NCBI RefSeq assembly: GCF_016086655.4
Contig: NC_052134.2
Span: forward strand, 35,463,971 to 35,527,970
Direction: 5' to 3'
Length of the DNA stretch: 64,000 nucleotides
Source of the DNA: Lepeophtheirus salmonis
Taxonomy: Eukaryota; Arthropoda; Copepoda; Siphonostomatoida; Caligidae
The notes under the pieces were generated by a model, which was not told where the DNA came from, searched no databases, and was given only the letters and a program-made list of their open reading frames with translations. Numbering within the stretch: the first letter of the stretch is position 1; each line of letters starts with the position of its first letter. A program made the translations under genes and the position numbers. Shown one piece after another: positions 1 through 11,172 of the stretch.

Positions 1-1045
1 GAAGTTGTGTTACAATTTTTCTTTAAGTGTATTCACTATTTGACTTGTGTGATTCTCATTCCTTAATTTATTGTTTGTTAGTAAAATTTTGGTGGAAAAG
101 TTTAAAATGAATAGAATATGACTTTCAACGATAACCTTTTTGGCTCATAACATGTTAGAAAAACAGAGTGCTCATTAAATGTAAACACAAGGGCTAAAAA
201 CTCCCGAGCGTAACAACGAAAACACGTTTGTTGTTCAATTTTTTTTATTTTTTTATTATTATAATTTATTTATTCGCTTTATGGAGCGAAGTTCCTACAA
301 CACTTTTCAAGCCATTGTTTAAGTAGTGTAAAATTAAAACACAATTTTTTTATCCATTGTAATAGAAAAAAAAAGTGACTTCACACATAGCAGAATAACT
401 CAAAAAATAAATAACAGATTGCCATGAAATATTGCCAGCTTTCTTTTGAAGGTTGCTACTAACTGAAAAAATAGTGCCATCTATACGTGAAGAATCGGAC
501 TTTTCAGCCCATGTGTTAAAGAATATTCCTTAGTTCAGCAATTATTATATCTCTTAAAATGGGCATCCTAATATCCAAATTTTCGATCTGGTATTAAATT
601 ATTATAATTACTACAGTTCCTATACACTATTTGTCAGCTGATGAGTGATGAGATTATAATTTTTTATCAAACCATATGATCAGGGAATTATCAGAGTTCG
701 TTCATAATTTGGTCGAAGAATACAAATGTAATTCACACTCAATTTAGAGAAAAATCATTCAAGCTTATTTTTGTGTTGACGGGCCACATATTTTATTTTT
801 AGTAGTCATATTCAAGGAGTACGATTCTACTAAAAATGTATAAATTTCTTGTATATCTCTCACCAAATGTATAATTAATAAATAAAAATAAGAATACTTT
901 CAATAATCACTATATTTTCGTTTCAATTCAACTATATATATAATTTTATTTCTAGTTTCACATTCTACTAAAAAAAAAGTAAGTAAATCTTATATCACCA
1001 AATAGATAAATAATAAATAAAGGTACACACATGAGAAATTGGTTA
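1..1045. other. AT-rich spacer without a recognised gene
   Basis: I see no coding signal here. The stretch at about 670-815 is a diverged direct copy of 62440-62600, sharing a block that reads TTCACACTCAATTT, then AAGCTT, then a GTCGGGTCA-like run. It is therefore a dispersed repeat. Everything else is low-complexity A/T sequence. Confidence 0.6.
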
Positions 1046-1051
1046 TTTATT
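1046..1051 (-). terminator. Polyadenylation signal AATAAA of the secreted-peptide gene
   Basis: A perfect AATAAA on the minus strand lies about 22 bases downstream of the TAA stop at 1076-1074, in a sensible position for 3' end formation of a short mRNA. Confidence 0.6.
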
Positions 1052-1073
1052 AAATTGAGTCTAGATGTTCAAT

Positions 1074-1409
1074 TTAAATGCACATGGGGACTTCCTCGGA
1101 TTGGATACAAATTGTTCCTTTAGGACATGTAACTACTGGGTTTTTCGAACATGGTTCTAAATTTTCTGTATCTAAATCCTCAACGTTTCCCTCGAACATG
1201 ATTGGGTCAATTTCTTCTCTTCCGTTCATGATTGGGTCAATTTCTTCTCCTTCGTTCATGATTGGATCAATCTCTTCCCCTTCATTCATGATTGGGTCAA
1301 TTTCTTCTCCTTGTCCAGCAATCCTAACCAAATCTTCCAACTCGAATGGAAGGGCAGCCTTGGTTGCAACAAATGCGATAAGACAGACAAAAATGAGTAA
1401 AGACTTCAT
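1074..1409 (-). CDS. Secreted acidic decapeptide-repeat protein with a four-cysteine tail
   Basis: I do not recognise this as a named gene. It is a single-exon frame of 111 residues. Residues 1-18 form a classic signal peptide (MKSLLIFVCLIAFVATKA), so the product should enter the secretory pathway. Four tandem 10-residue repeats follow, with core EEIDPIM and ending NE, NE, NG and FE. They are encoded by four 30 bp units at 1198-1317. An acidic linker then leads to a C-terminal block with four cysteines, reading CSKNPVVTCPKGTIC then a final C. This spacing resembles a small follistatin-like or cysteine-knot fragment. I start at the ATG at 1409-1407 because the signal peptide begins there; upstream codons in this frame lack an ATG and lie at the predicted transcription start. 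A TATA box and TCAGT initiator lie just upstream, and AATAAA lies about 22 bases past the stop. The function is unknown. Confidence 0.8.
   Translation of the reverse strand: MKSLLIFVCLIAFVATKAALPFELEDLVRIAGQGEEIDPIMNEGEEIDPIMNEGEEIDPIMNGREEIDPIMFEGNVEDLDTENLEPCSKNPVVTCPKGTICIQSEEVPMCI
1198..1317 (-). repeat. Four 30 bp tandem repeats inside the secreted-peptide gene
   Basis: Units lie at 1198-1227, 1228-1257, 1258-1287 and 1288-1317. Each begins ATGATTGG on the plus strand and differs from the next at only a few bases, mostly silent or conservative. The 30 bp length keeps the reading frame, so the copy number can change without breaking the protein. Confidence 0.95.
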
Positions 1410-1437
1410 GTTGATTCGAAACGCTAATTGATATAAC

Positions 1438-1463
1438 ACTGAGTAAAAAATCTCCTACTTATA
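1438..1463 (-). promoter_or_regulatory. Core promoter: TATA box plus TCAGT initiator
   Basis: On the minus strand, TATAAGTA lies at 1463-1456 and TCAGT at 1442-1438. TCAGT is the arthropod initiator consensus, with transcription expected to start at its A (1440). The spacing of about 23 bases is slightly shorter than usual. It predicts a 5' leader of about 30 bases before the ATG at 1409. Confidence 0.65.
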
Positions 1464-1679
1464 GTTTGGTTGATTTTAATAACAGATGTGTTTTTAGTAT
1501 TTAATGGATGGACTATTGTTTGTCAGGGAACTACGTATTGTTGATAACTTTTGAAAAATAGTAATAAAATATCACATTTGTGTCTTTATCAGATTAAAAT
1601 TACTTTAATATAGGAAGGTATAATAAATATCATCAAATCTCAATTATATCCCACGGTATAAAATAAACTTTTTCCATCA

Positions 1680-2180
1680 ACTTTAAGCCATTTTTTTTGG
1701 GGGGTAAAGAATTACAAAAGTCAACAAAATTGTACTTTTCAGAAAAATTTATATTACTAAAGTCATAGATCATAAATCTTCAGTAAGTTTTTTTTCCGGT
1801 TTTTGGAAGAATCACGGATAGGAAAATTTACCATCAGTGTTGAAATTTATGAATCTGTACTTTTTATTAGAAAATTTAAAAACTGAAATTTAGTTTAAGT
1901 TTTGATTTTTTTTCAAAAGAATTTATTTTCTGTGAATAACTATGGATTTTTGAAATTTTCCTCCAAAAATTTATATTAGAAATTTAATTTTTGAAATTTT
2001 TCTCCAAAAAACTTTATATTAAAATTTTTTTTTCAAATAACTTAACTTTTTGAGAATAGTTATGGATATTTTGAATGTTTTGTTTTGTTTTTTTCAAAAA
2101 AATTCTAAGAACCAAGCCCCCCCTCAAAAAATATATAGATAGATAGATAGATTTAATTTTGCAGACGCCCCTAGCATCGT
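1680..2180 (+). repeat. Family B repeat (A/T-homopolymer body, GC-rich end), copy 1
   Basis: The body repeats the motif GTGAATAACTATGGATTTTT, followed by runs of TTTTCTCC and AAAAATTTA, several times. The right end has a C-rich run near 2117, a GATA microsatellite near 2136-2152, and GCAGACGCCCC. The same body occurs at 35.53-36.07 kb and 55.08-55.47 kb. I see no open frame, so it is non-autonomous. Confidence 0.6.
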
Positions 2181-2835
2181 ATCGGTATTGGAGTAAATTT
2201 TGATATTTACTATGAAATTTTATATGATGCAATTAAGGAAATTAAAAGAAAATTGTTGTTCAATTTTTGTAGGTAGGTAATACTTAATACATAAAGTACG
2301 AACGTGAATGAATTGATCTGTTGTGACTTATTTACTTCTTAAAAGGAGTGCGACAGAAAAATTAGGTAAAAAATTAAAAATAAGATTTATTAATTAATCA
2401 TTACTTAGATTTAACAAGTTTGTTTTCCATAAAAATCGCTCTCTTTTTTTTATACGATCATATTGCTAAAATTACTACTTAATCGGGTTCAAATTTAGGA
2501 ATCTATACCTTATAAGTAAAATATGCTTTATTTAAATAAATTTGTCTTTCTCGAGTCAGTTAGAGAAATTGCTGTTTCTAATTAACTAATTATACAATTC
2601 CAACAATTCCATTGCAGATACTTAAAAGTACCACCTTTTGCACAATATTGTATTTACTTTGTAATTCCTGTAATTTTCTTTATGTTTAAGAAAGTTGTGT
2701 TGTTTTATTCAAAGATCATAATTTATTGAATAACAGATTTAATAGAAGATTAAAACATAAACAATACGAAAGAACCGTAATATTTAGGCCAGAGACATAC
2801 ATGATTTTGGTATCAAAATGTATTTTTTACTACTA
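2181..2835. other. AT-rich spacer, nothing recognised
   Basis: No splice-supported coding segment, RNA gene or clear repeat is visible in this stretch. Confidence 0.5.
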
Positions 2836-4724
2836 CACAGGGGAATAATTAGAGGGTCAAATTTTTCACCAATGAAATTAAGCCCATAATATAATATATC
2901 TTTGAGCGCAAAATCCAAACTGATCTCAGTTTTTCCTCTGGCTCGTCGGGTTTCAGAAATATTTGAAGTTATAGTAATTCGTGACTATTAATGTCAGAGA
3001 CATTTTTTACCAATAAGACACCCTCAAATTGAAGTGCGACGAATTAAACTGACGTAAAAAAATGCCTTTTATGATTATAAAGTGTTTTTATTGATTCTGT
3101 ATCCTCTTCTGAACACGACATATTTCCATTTTTAGCCTGAAAAATGATGAAAAACGGCACTCTTCTTGGGACCATTATAACTTATTCATCATTCATAGTG
3201 ATAAGGAGTAACAAAGCTCATATTATAGATAAATATTTCATCTTTTATTTTAAGAAATAAGGATCTCCAAGGACTTTAGTTCCATTTTTTAGATATCCCA
3301 TTATTTAACGGGGTGTACAAGCAAATATGGAACATTATCTTATATAGTCTACGATTTCAATGTCTTCATAATGACGTCATACCCTGTAATATACACAGCG
3401 CTTCAAATAATTCAAATAAAATAATTATTAATTACTAATGAGGTATATTTTAAATTTTAAAAATTTCTACTTATCATGAATGGATATCTTTGTTGTTTCT
3501 ATTCTGGAAAACCCCTTCCCGATGAAGGAGTAAACTCTACTCCCTTATGAAGCCTTGTAGTTTTTCTCGGATTAATTTTCATCCAGTTGTCCCTCATAGA
3601 ATACGGAGTTCCGAATAAGACTAAGAGCATCTCTTGAGATGAATGATCAAGTTAGAAGTATTTTCCTGTGGTCCTAATTCTTGGAGAACAAAAAAGTACA
3701 CTTCTTCAGGTATTCATGAATGAAGAATGATCTTAGGCTTTAAAAATGGTCTGAGTAAAATTGCATTTCAAATTCAAATTATATCATGTTATGGTTTTAT
3801 GACTATAACTTCTTATTTTGTAGTACATAATTAACAACTAATTAATAATATATTTCACATCTAGAGCATTTCATCTGAATCCGAAAGTAAATTGATCCCG
3901 TCATAGTTTCAACTGTTGAATATATTCATTGTTCTATATAGATGGATAGATTCCAACCAAAGTAAGAAGTCGACTCTACTCTAGAATGAAGCTTAATTAT
4001 GTTCGATTTTCTACTTCGGCTAAATTTTCATCCTGTTATACTCCAGTAGATATTGGATTTGAGCATCTCTTGTTGAGGATCAAGTATCTTGGGTTTCTTC
4101 TTTTGTCCAAATTTATTAAGAAGTTTTCTTCTTTAATGAATGAAAATCAATCTAAGCAAATAAAAAACACTTTTATATTCATAATTTGCCCCTCCATTTA
4201 CAAAAATATTTTTGCATGTAATATTGTAATATATTTAAATTTTATTATTGTAGTTTATGTATAATATTCATGCTCTGATAATACCTAATGTTTTCCTGAA
4301 TTATAATTACATATATCACATTAAGTCTTTTATTTTATTCAATTAGAATTTAATATCTCAAAGAAAATGTATGACTGTATATTAATCAATTCAGCATACA
4401 TATTTTATCACTTACTAATAAATGTATACAAAAAGGTATTGCTAGAAAAAATGCCAATTCGAACTTAAGTTTTTGAAGATCCTTATTTTTTAGATAGGTA
4501 TTTTTCTATAATATGAACTATTTTACTCCGTATCACTATAAATGATAAATGATGAATAAGTTAAAAATGTCTCTGAACAATAATAGTCACGAATTACTAT
4601 AATATCAAATATTTCGGAAACTGACGACCCAGAGAAAAACTGAGATCAGTTTTGGATTTTGCGCTCCAAGATAAACTATATTTTTGGCTTAATTTCATTG
4701 GTGAAAATTTGTTGTTCTCCTGTG
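2836..4724. mobile_element. Non-autonomous DNA element with long terminal inverted repeats
   Basis: The left arm (2836 to about 3275) is closely matched, in reverse complement, by the right arm (about 4450-4724). Shared blocks include TTTTCACCAATGAAATTAA, ACTGAGATCAGTTT with GATTTTGCGCTC, AATAGTCACGAATTACTATA, and ATAAGGATC near the inner edge. The outer ends are CACAGGGGA and, inverted, CACAGGAGA. The left arm carries about 150 extra bases at 3000-3160. The interior (3280-4450) has no transposase frame but contains a diverged direct duplication, about 3518-3740 and 3960-4145. I found no exact target-site duplication. The 92-codon frame at 3986-4264 lies in the duplicated interior and is not protein-like. 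Confidence 0.8.
3518..4145 (+). repeat. Diverged direct duplication inside the long-TIR element
   Basis: About 3518-3740 and 3960-4145 share the order: a TCTACTC start, TATGAAGC or AATGAAGC, TTTTCATCC, GAGCATCTCTTG, and a TTCTTC-rich end with GAATGAA. They are old copies with many substitutions. Confidence 0.55.
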
Positions 4725-6472
4725 CTATCTATAAGATAAAACAAGTTTAAAAGTAAAAAAATGATTTTTTTTTAACATACCTAAATAATTAGAGTCAAAT
4801 ATCTTAATATTTACAAGTTAATTTACGATCAAAAAAGTATGAAAATAAGATTGTATAACAATGTTATAACTAATTTTAATTAATAATAAGTATTTGGGTC
4901 TAATTTAACTAGGAACTAAAGGGATTTATTTCTGAATGATAGTAAAGTTTAAGTCCTGTTATTTATCTACAAAATGGTCAACAGCAACATCATGTGACAT
5001 CAGTCACTGATGTCACATGAAAATGCTCTATATGTTTTGTTAGGAGAGGGGGACTGGCATTAAACATTTAATAAATAATTCCATTTATAATGCAGGACAC
5101 ATTTACCTAATAATATATATTTTTGTAATCTCCTACAAGGGATATAAAGCAATATATTCCTTGTAAAATCATAAATCATAATGGAACAAATTCAAAATGT
5201 AAAGAGTTTGATCATTCTTACGATAGAACGGAACTTTTATTGATAAGTAATCAACAAAACATAATACTGCTGTAATTATTAAATTTTGTAGTTATGTGAC
5301 GGATAATTAAGTGAAAACTGATGAATGACGGACGATTCAAGAGTATCAGCATAGGACAGAGAGGAATAGAGAGAGGATAAAATCAAATCAAGAGGGATAG
5401 TAACATAAGTTTATAGTAGATAGATATATGTCACGCGGGTTAGCAAGTCTGTCTTAGTATAAAATTTATAAAACGGGTACATCCTATTTGCTATAATATG
5501 TGGAGGTATTTATCAATATTTATGTTATGTTACATAACATACATAATGATAATTTATAACTATGAATATATGATTTATCAAGATATGTGACCTATCAACA
5601 CAAAAACAACCTATAATGAGTTTCCTTAAAATTGAGTGTGGATTAAACATGATATTTTATACGTATTTTTGGCAAATTATTGTTTATTTCTATTAAAAAA
5701 AGGGGAAATTTTAATCCTATTCATCCTTCGGAGTCGCCGCAAATTACACTTAAAGTAACAAAAATTGATCGTCAGAATAAAAGAATGAGAAATGGATATA
5801 TTTTATTAAAAATGCCATATCAGGGCTGATATAAGACTCTGAAATCAAATGAAGGTTAAAATTGGCTAAAATTCAAGAGTAGTATGTTACATCAATGACT
5901 TCTTAGATCAATTGGTTACATGTATCTTACCAATGAATACTAAAACAACACATTTTTGATCATCTTACATATCCCTAAAATTTGAAAACAAAGCATATAT
6001 TGGACTCAAACAAGTCTATGAAATATTGGGATGTATTTATATATGAAGTAAAAAAATAATTTGGAAGTTTCTCCTTTTCTTGATTCTTGTTCAAGATTTT
6101 TTTAAATTGACGCACCAGATATTTTGTAGTCAATCGCAATAAGTAATACTAATAGTAATATCCAAGGATTATATATACCTTGGATATATTTAATATGTAG
6201 CAATATCGTCCATTTATATTACGCGATATCTATTGGCCGTAATGCAAACTAATATTGTCTTATGAATATCTATATGATCCAAAGAGGGCGCTTATTTGTT
6301 ATAATCAGCTGCTCGCGAATATATTAGTCTATATTATTTATTCTCTATCACTGTTTTTTTATCCTTTCCTCTCTTATTAGTAGTTCCCTTTCTCCGAATT
6401 GAAATAAAGTTGCAGCTTACAGCAGATTCCATTTTCTTCAGCTTGGAATATTTCGTTTCGCACTGATACAAA
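4725..6472. other. Intergenic region upstream of COX5A
   Basis: No gene is seen. A near-perfect 31 bp palindrome lies at 4990-5020 and is listed separately. The last 150 bases before the COX5A ATG are relatively GC-rich and lack an obvious TATA box, so they probably contain a TATA-less COX5A promoter and 5' leader. Confidence 0.5.
4990..5020. repeat. Palindrome with 15-base arms containing TGACATCA/TGATGTCA
   Basis: TCATGTGACATCAGT, one C, then ACTGATGTCACATGA. The arms are perfectly complementary. Each contains an ATF/CREB-like TGACATCA octamer, so it may be a paired binding site, a cruciform-forming sequence, or the core of an old hairpin element. Confidence 0.8.
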
Positions 6473-7620
6473 ATGCTCCGCTCTTTGGTCTCATCCTCCG
6501 CTCGTCTCTTACAAAGGCGATCCCTAGTTCCTGTCACAAGCACTGGTAAGTATTTCCCAAGTTTTTTCAAGGGGATTGGGTCGGTGTTTTGGAGTTAGTA
6601 ACTTGATTGATGCCCCGCAGGTGTTCGTACCCTCAAAATTTCCCATCACGAAATCTACGATGCAGACTTTGAGACAAAAGTCATCGCCTTTTTCGAACGC
6701 CCAGAATTAGATGGATGGGAAGCCCGGCAGGGGTTTAACAACCTCTACGCTCTGGATTTAGTTCCTGAGCCACCCATCATCATTGCTGGCCTCAAGGCAT
6801 GTAGGAGATTAAACGACTTCGGGTTGGCCATTCGATTCCTTGAAGCTACCAAAATGAAGTGTTCCACTCACGAAGAGGTCATTTGGCCTTACATCATGCA
6901 GGTATGAATACAAATATAAAGCCTTTTCACATGAACTCAGGAGCATTGTTGATATTAGGCATTCTGAGGGCCTATACAGCCTAGTTTTATATAAGAATGA
7001 AATCCCTTTTTATATTAATATTAAAGAAAATAGTAAATGATTGGATGTCAAAATGGGAACCACAAATAAAAGAACTTAAACCTTACTGTCTATCCAATAT
7101 ATATCCCTCTATAATATGTATTACGTCGTTATACGATCCTATTTCGATATTGCAGATAATAAGTTAACTATTATAATTGAAATAATACTTTTCTCATCCC
7201 TAATTGATCAAAAGTAATAATAAATTTTAACATTTCTTAGGGATTCTCAGTATATATTATTTTTATTATATTAAAGTATAATTGTTTATCATTGACAAAA
7301 AGAAGTATTTAATGCAAATTCAGAGTCTTTTTTATCCTCAAATCCATTGGGTAAAGTTTAATCAATATTTATTGGAAGTTTGTTTATTTTATATAGTCAA
7401 AATATCAACTATCAATATAGCCTCTCCTACAATTATGGTGCAATTTATGACGTCTGTCAAAATTGGCCTATATTAATATCAGTCAAAATATATATTAATC
7501 TATTATTCCATATATTTGCAGGAAATTGGTCCTACAATGAAGGAACTCGGCATTTCTACCCTAGAAGAGTTGGGATATCATGAGCCTGAACTTGCATTGG
7601 CTGATCCTTATAGAATTTAA
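6473..7620 (+). CDS. COX5A: Cytochrome c oxidase subunit 5A, mitochondrial
   Basis: This is a nuclear-encoded structural subunit of respiratory complex IV, on the matrix side of the inner mitochondrial membrane. Exons are 6473-6545, 6621-6901 and 7522-7620. Introns start GTAAGT and GTATGA and end CGCAG and TTGCAG. The joined frame is 150 residues, the same length as vertebrate COX5A. Residues 1 to about 30 are rich in Arg, Ser and Leu without acidic residues, as in a mitochondrial presequence. The conserved core follows: FFERPELDGWEAR at 48-60, VPEP at 72-75, KACRRLNDF at 83-91, and the C-terminal GISTLEELG helix in exon 3. All of this matches the all-helical COX5A fold. No frameshift or missing region is seen. 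AATAAA at 7825-7830 is the likely polyadenylation signal. Identification is firm; exact transcript ends are not. Confidence 0.96.
6546..6620 (+). other. COX5A intron 1 (75 bases)
   Basis: GTAAGT donor and CCCCGCAG acceptor. It splits a Gly codon (phase 1) at the end of the presumed presequence. Confidence 0.9.
6902..7521 (+). other. COX5A intron 2 (620 bases) with a repeat inside
   Basis: GTATGA donor and ATTTGCAG acceptor, phase 0. About 6990-7110 resembles 61011-61100 and, inverted, 24470-24560. It shares TATTAATATTAA, GAAAATAGT, TGGATGTC, AAATGGGA and AACTTAAACC, so a family C repeat has landed in this intron. Confidence 0.8.
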
Positions 7621-7824
7621 GCAGATACATTCATAACATACTTCCCTCGTTTCAAACTACATTGAGGCATATTCAATTATTTGTGTCATTGCCACGTAAT
7701 ATATCCTCAAAAAACCTATCCATTATTACTTGTTGGAATCAATTTCCTTTTTAAAGTCTTGTTAGTGTGAATCTATAACTTCGAGGTTATTGATAATGTA
7801 AGTCAAATATAAGTTGTAGGAGTA

Positions 7825-7830
7825 AATAAA
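7825..7830 (+). terminator. Polyadenylation signal AATAAA of COX5A
   Basis: A perfect AATAAA about 205 bases after the TAA stop, the first strong candidate downstream. It implies a 3' UTR of roughly 220 bases. Confidence 0.6.
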
Positions 7831-7839
7831 TACATGCCA

Positions 7840-10800
7840 TTGGCTTCCTTTTTTTTTAGCAATTCAGTCTGCCCTCTCGATACATAATGTTTTATTAAAT
7901 TATATCTTTATCTGGTAGTTATAAGTGTACAAGACTGAATATATTAATTTATTATCAACTTTCATACAAGTCAAAAATGTTGGTGGATTATATTTTCCGT
8001 CACTCTTGCGCATGTTGAGGATTGTTATTGTTCAAATAATTAAGGAGGTATACTTGTTCCTTTAAAACAGTTTTTTTTTAAATTTATGTTTGCTAACAGC
8101 TAGATAATATAGTTTGTACTGCGATCCTTAATACTTAAGTGAGACTTAGACTTGAGTCCATCTTTTTTATATTTACAACTCGACTTCATCTAACAATCAA
8201 AGACATTACTTTTACTTGATAGCTAAAACTCTTGTATTGACTTGGAATCGAAAGCAGTTTTATACAGATGAACTCAAAACAAGTTTGACCACAATGGACC
8301 CTATATTATAATTCTGTATTTAAAATGAGCTCAAAATAAATCTTTAAGACTTGGAATTACAGTATAAGGGCTGTTTTCTATCTCTGCTTATGTGCATTAA
8401 GAAACGTTCTGTTCACTAAATTCGTTTATCTTCGACAATCATAACTTTTTCTTGTAACTAATTTTATGTTACATCGGATCCACTGAAGGTTTTGGACAAA
8501 CCCCGTCTTTTGAAAAATAATGGCCTCTTATATTGTATACTGTATGTGCTTGTATAAAATATGATTTCAGGACTCATTTTTAATTATGAGCAAGTGTAGA
8601 AGTACAAATTAAAAAAAGAAAAGAAAACGAACATCACAATATCGACGTCACCGATTTTGATCATTTTTCGTGAGGATGTTTATACTAACAAAAGAACACT
8701 ATATCTGAAAATATAGAATTATGAGATTGAGCCCGTTTCGGAGTCCCTTAAAGTTTGGCATTTAACAAAGGATACTCTTGAACTTCAGTAAGACGTAAAT
8801 CTGCTCATACTTAACCCGATTTTAAAATGTAGCTTTAAAATATTAACAAGAATACGTGCTTTCATTTAATTTTTATTAGAAATAATGTTCGTGCAAAAAA
8901 TAACATGAAAACATTATTCCGAAATATTATAAATGGCGCCCAGCCAGGCCTCAAGTTTAATTTTTGTTGGAAGATAAACCTACTCATACACTATGATAAT
9001 GCAAAATATCAGAGTGGGATCTCAATGGAATCAACTTGATTTAGGCCTATAATTAAAAAAATGCCATATTTGCCATGATTTATCCTTTCTTCCTTATGAA
9101 GTTATATTCAACAAATGATACCCTTCCAACTTATAAATATGCATATTTATGTCATGTATTTGATCATTTATCACCTTCTCTTAAAAAATTAAATAGTTCA
9201 TTATTTTATCAATATAGGATGGTATTATATGTTAAGGTCATAAGATCATATCTTCGTGAGTTATGATTACACCAAGTTTTGATCATACTATTTTCCTTTT
9301 ATATGTAATGTCGCGTTGAAACTTCCATTTAAATCAATCATACTCCAGTTGATCTTAAAAAAATACTGTCTTTCCATTACTAGTTTTTTTCATAGCTATT
9401 TTCAATTTTTCTATTATTAACAGACCCATTTTTATTTGAAATCAAAATAAATACTCTATAACTAAAAATGTTCTATATCTTACTAAATCATACATTTTTG
9501 TTATTTGTACAATAACATCACTTTGGAGGTTCCATTAGAGTTTTTACTACTGATTTTGAAACGTCTAGCGAAATTAGTCGCTTGATAAACAGACAATAAA
9601 ATGTCAGAAATATCCTAAGTATACATCTATTACCAGTTTTTGGGAATATATAACTTTATATCGGACCATGCGGGTGGAGAAAATTTAAAGTGACTTCGTT
9701 GTTTTATTTGCCCTGATTGGTTTTACAAGAAAGTCCCCATTGATCATTATATCTCACTGTTAAGTAACCTTCGAGCAATCCAGAGTAGGTGAATGATTAC
9801 TTATGAACTATTAATTTAATTCTTGACTAGGTGGTATCGCACTATTAAGAAACTTTTAGTATTGATCATTTACCGGCATACGTGCATTAAATTGCCAAGT
9901 ACTTAGCAATGTTCAACCTTATCTTTTTATAGTTTATGTTCAGTTTCGTTGTTTGCCTACGTACAAAAATAAAATTTCATTTTCTCTTTGACTCCATTTG
10001 ATAATATGACAAGTAGAGAAGAATATCAAACTTTAGCAATATTTTAGTTCCCTTTGTAGCGTACCAGGCTTAAGAAGGATTTACAGTGTTGGTAATGTGC
10101 TGTGATGATATCATGACAGTTGTAGCGGAAGATTGCCATTTTTTTAATTATTAGAGAACCTGGGAGTGTATCGTCACTTGTTAGGAATACTTATAAAAAC
10201 CTCGATTTACATCCTGGATTACAACGTTGTAATTTTTAGAAATGTCTTTAATGTCATCAAATTCACCTTAATTATACTTAAAAAAATCAAGAAAAATAAG
10301 GAATTTACTGTTATGACAAATATGACCTTTTTGAATTATAAGTCTAAATAAAGATGATTCCATAGAGATCCCAATCTAATTTTTGCATAGTAATAGTGTA
10401 TAAGTAAGTTAAACGTTTAATAAAAAATTGGTCAAATGAAGCACGAAAAATGGCTGGGGCGCGATTTTCAATTTATCGCAAAAATGTTTGCATGGTATCT
10501 TTACCATAAATATCATTTTTTTAATATAAATTAAATTAAAGCACTGGCTCTTATGAGTATTTAAAACAAACATTTTCGAAATTGATTAAGTATAAACGGG
10601 GTTATGCTCCATTGAAGTTTTAGTATCCTTTGAAAAGGGCCAAACCTGGAGGTACTCCCAAATGGTCGCTCGTGCTTACATAAGTCTAAAATTTCAATAT
10701 CCTCAATAGAGTTCCATGGTTTACTCAATATATCGATACATATAATATTATAAATAATATGAATAGTAGGCCTATCAAGTACGTAACACAAAAATTGTAC

Positions 10801-11110
10801 AAATATTTTTTTGAGTGGTGGTAACTTAGCGATTGAGAGCTAATCGTCAAGCTTCATTTAACCTTTTCTGAACAACCTAAATATAATTTAAATGAAATAG
10901 GCCTCCTAAAGGACAATGTACAGTTAAAAAATATTGTTTAATATATTATAATTACCTTCTAATTAAGAGTTCATATACTTGTAAAATAATAGTAATTAAT
11001 TGTCAATATTCAATACATATAAAATAGGAAGTTGGAATTATACCTATTTTTAACGTAATAAATTATATTTATAATGTGTGAGAGGGGATGGATATTATAT
11101 CAATATGTAA
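7840..11110. other. Intergenic region between COX5A and the MCT gene 3' end
   Basis: No supported gene. About 8120-8400 is a family G repeat with GACTTGAGTC-like words, an ACAATGGACCCTATATTATAA segment, and a TCTATCTCTGC end; relatives lie at 18.49-18.86 kb and 58.3-58.74 kb. The genes on either side converge, so this stretch holds both 3' ends. Confidence 0.5.
8120..8400 (+). repeat. Family G repeat (GACTTGGACTCGAGTC-like words), copy 1
   Basis: It shares a GACCCTATATTATAAT stretch with 58575-58595, and a GGGCTGTTTTCTATCTCTGC end with the CACCTCTGC end near 18845. It is non-coding and diverged. Confidence 0.5.
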
Positions 11111-11111
11111 G

Positions 11112-11117
11112 TTTAAT
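11112..11117 (-). terminator. Possible variant polyadenylation signal ATTAAA of the MCT gene
   Basis: ATTAAA on the minus strand lies about 56 bases past the TAA stop of the transporter gene. It is the nearest common variant of AATAAA; a more distal signal is possible. Confidence 0.35.
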
Positions 11118-11172
11118 GGACATTTTCGGTAACAGTAAACAAAAAAAAAACATATAGCTGGAAATAAATAAA

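Noticed and set aside
1078..1431. Plus-strand open frame of 117 codons opposite the secreted-peptide gene
   Set aside because: It is the antisense shadow of the minus-strand gene, caused by the same 30 bp repeats. The minus strand has the signal peptide, promoter and polyadenylation signal.
3986..4264. 92-codon plus-strand frame
   Set aside because: It lies inside the duplicated interior of the long-TIR element, has no motif, and its composition is that of random AT-rich sequence.
7282..7583. Open frames overlapping COX5A intron 2 and exon 3
   Set aside because: They are in the wrong frame relative to the conserved exon 3 and include intron sequence.
10561..10791. 76-codon minus-strand frame near 10.7 kb
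   Set aside because: It looks moderately protein-like but has no ATG context, splice partner or motif I can name.
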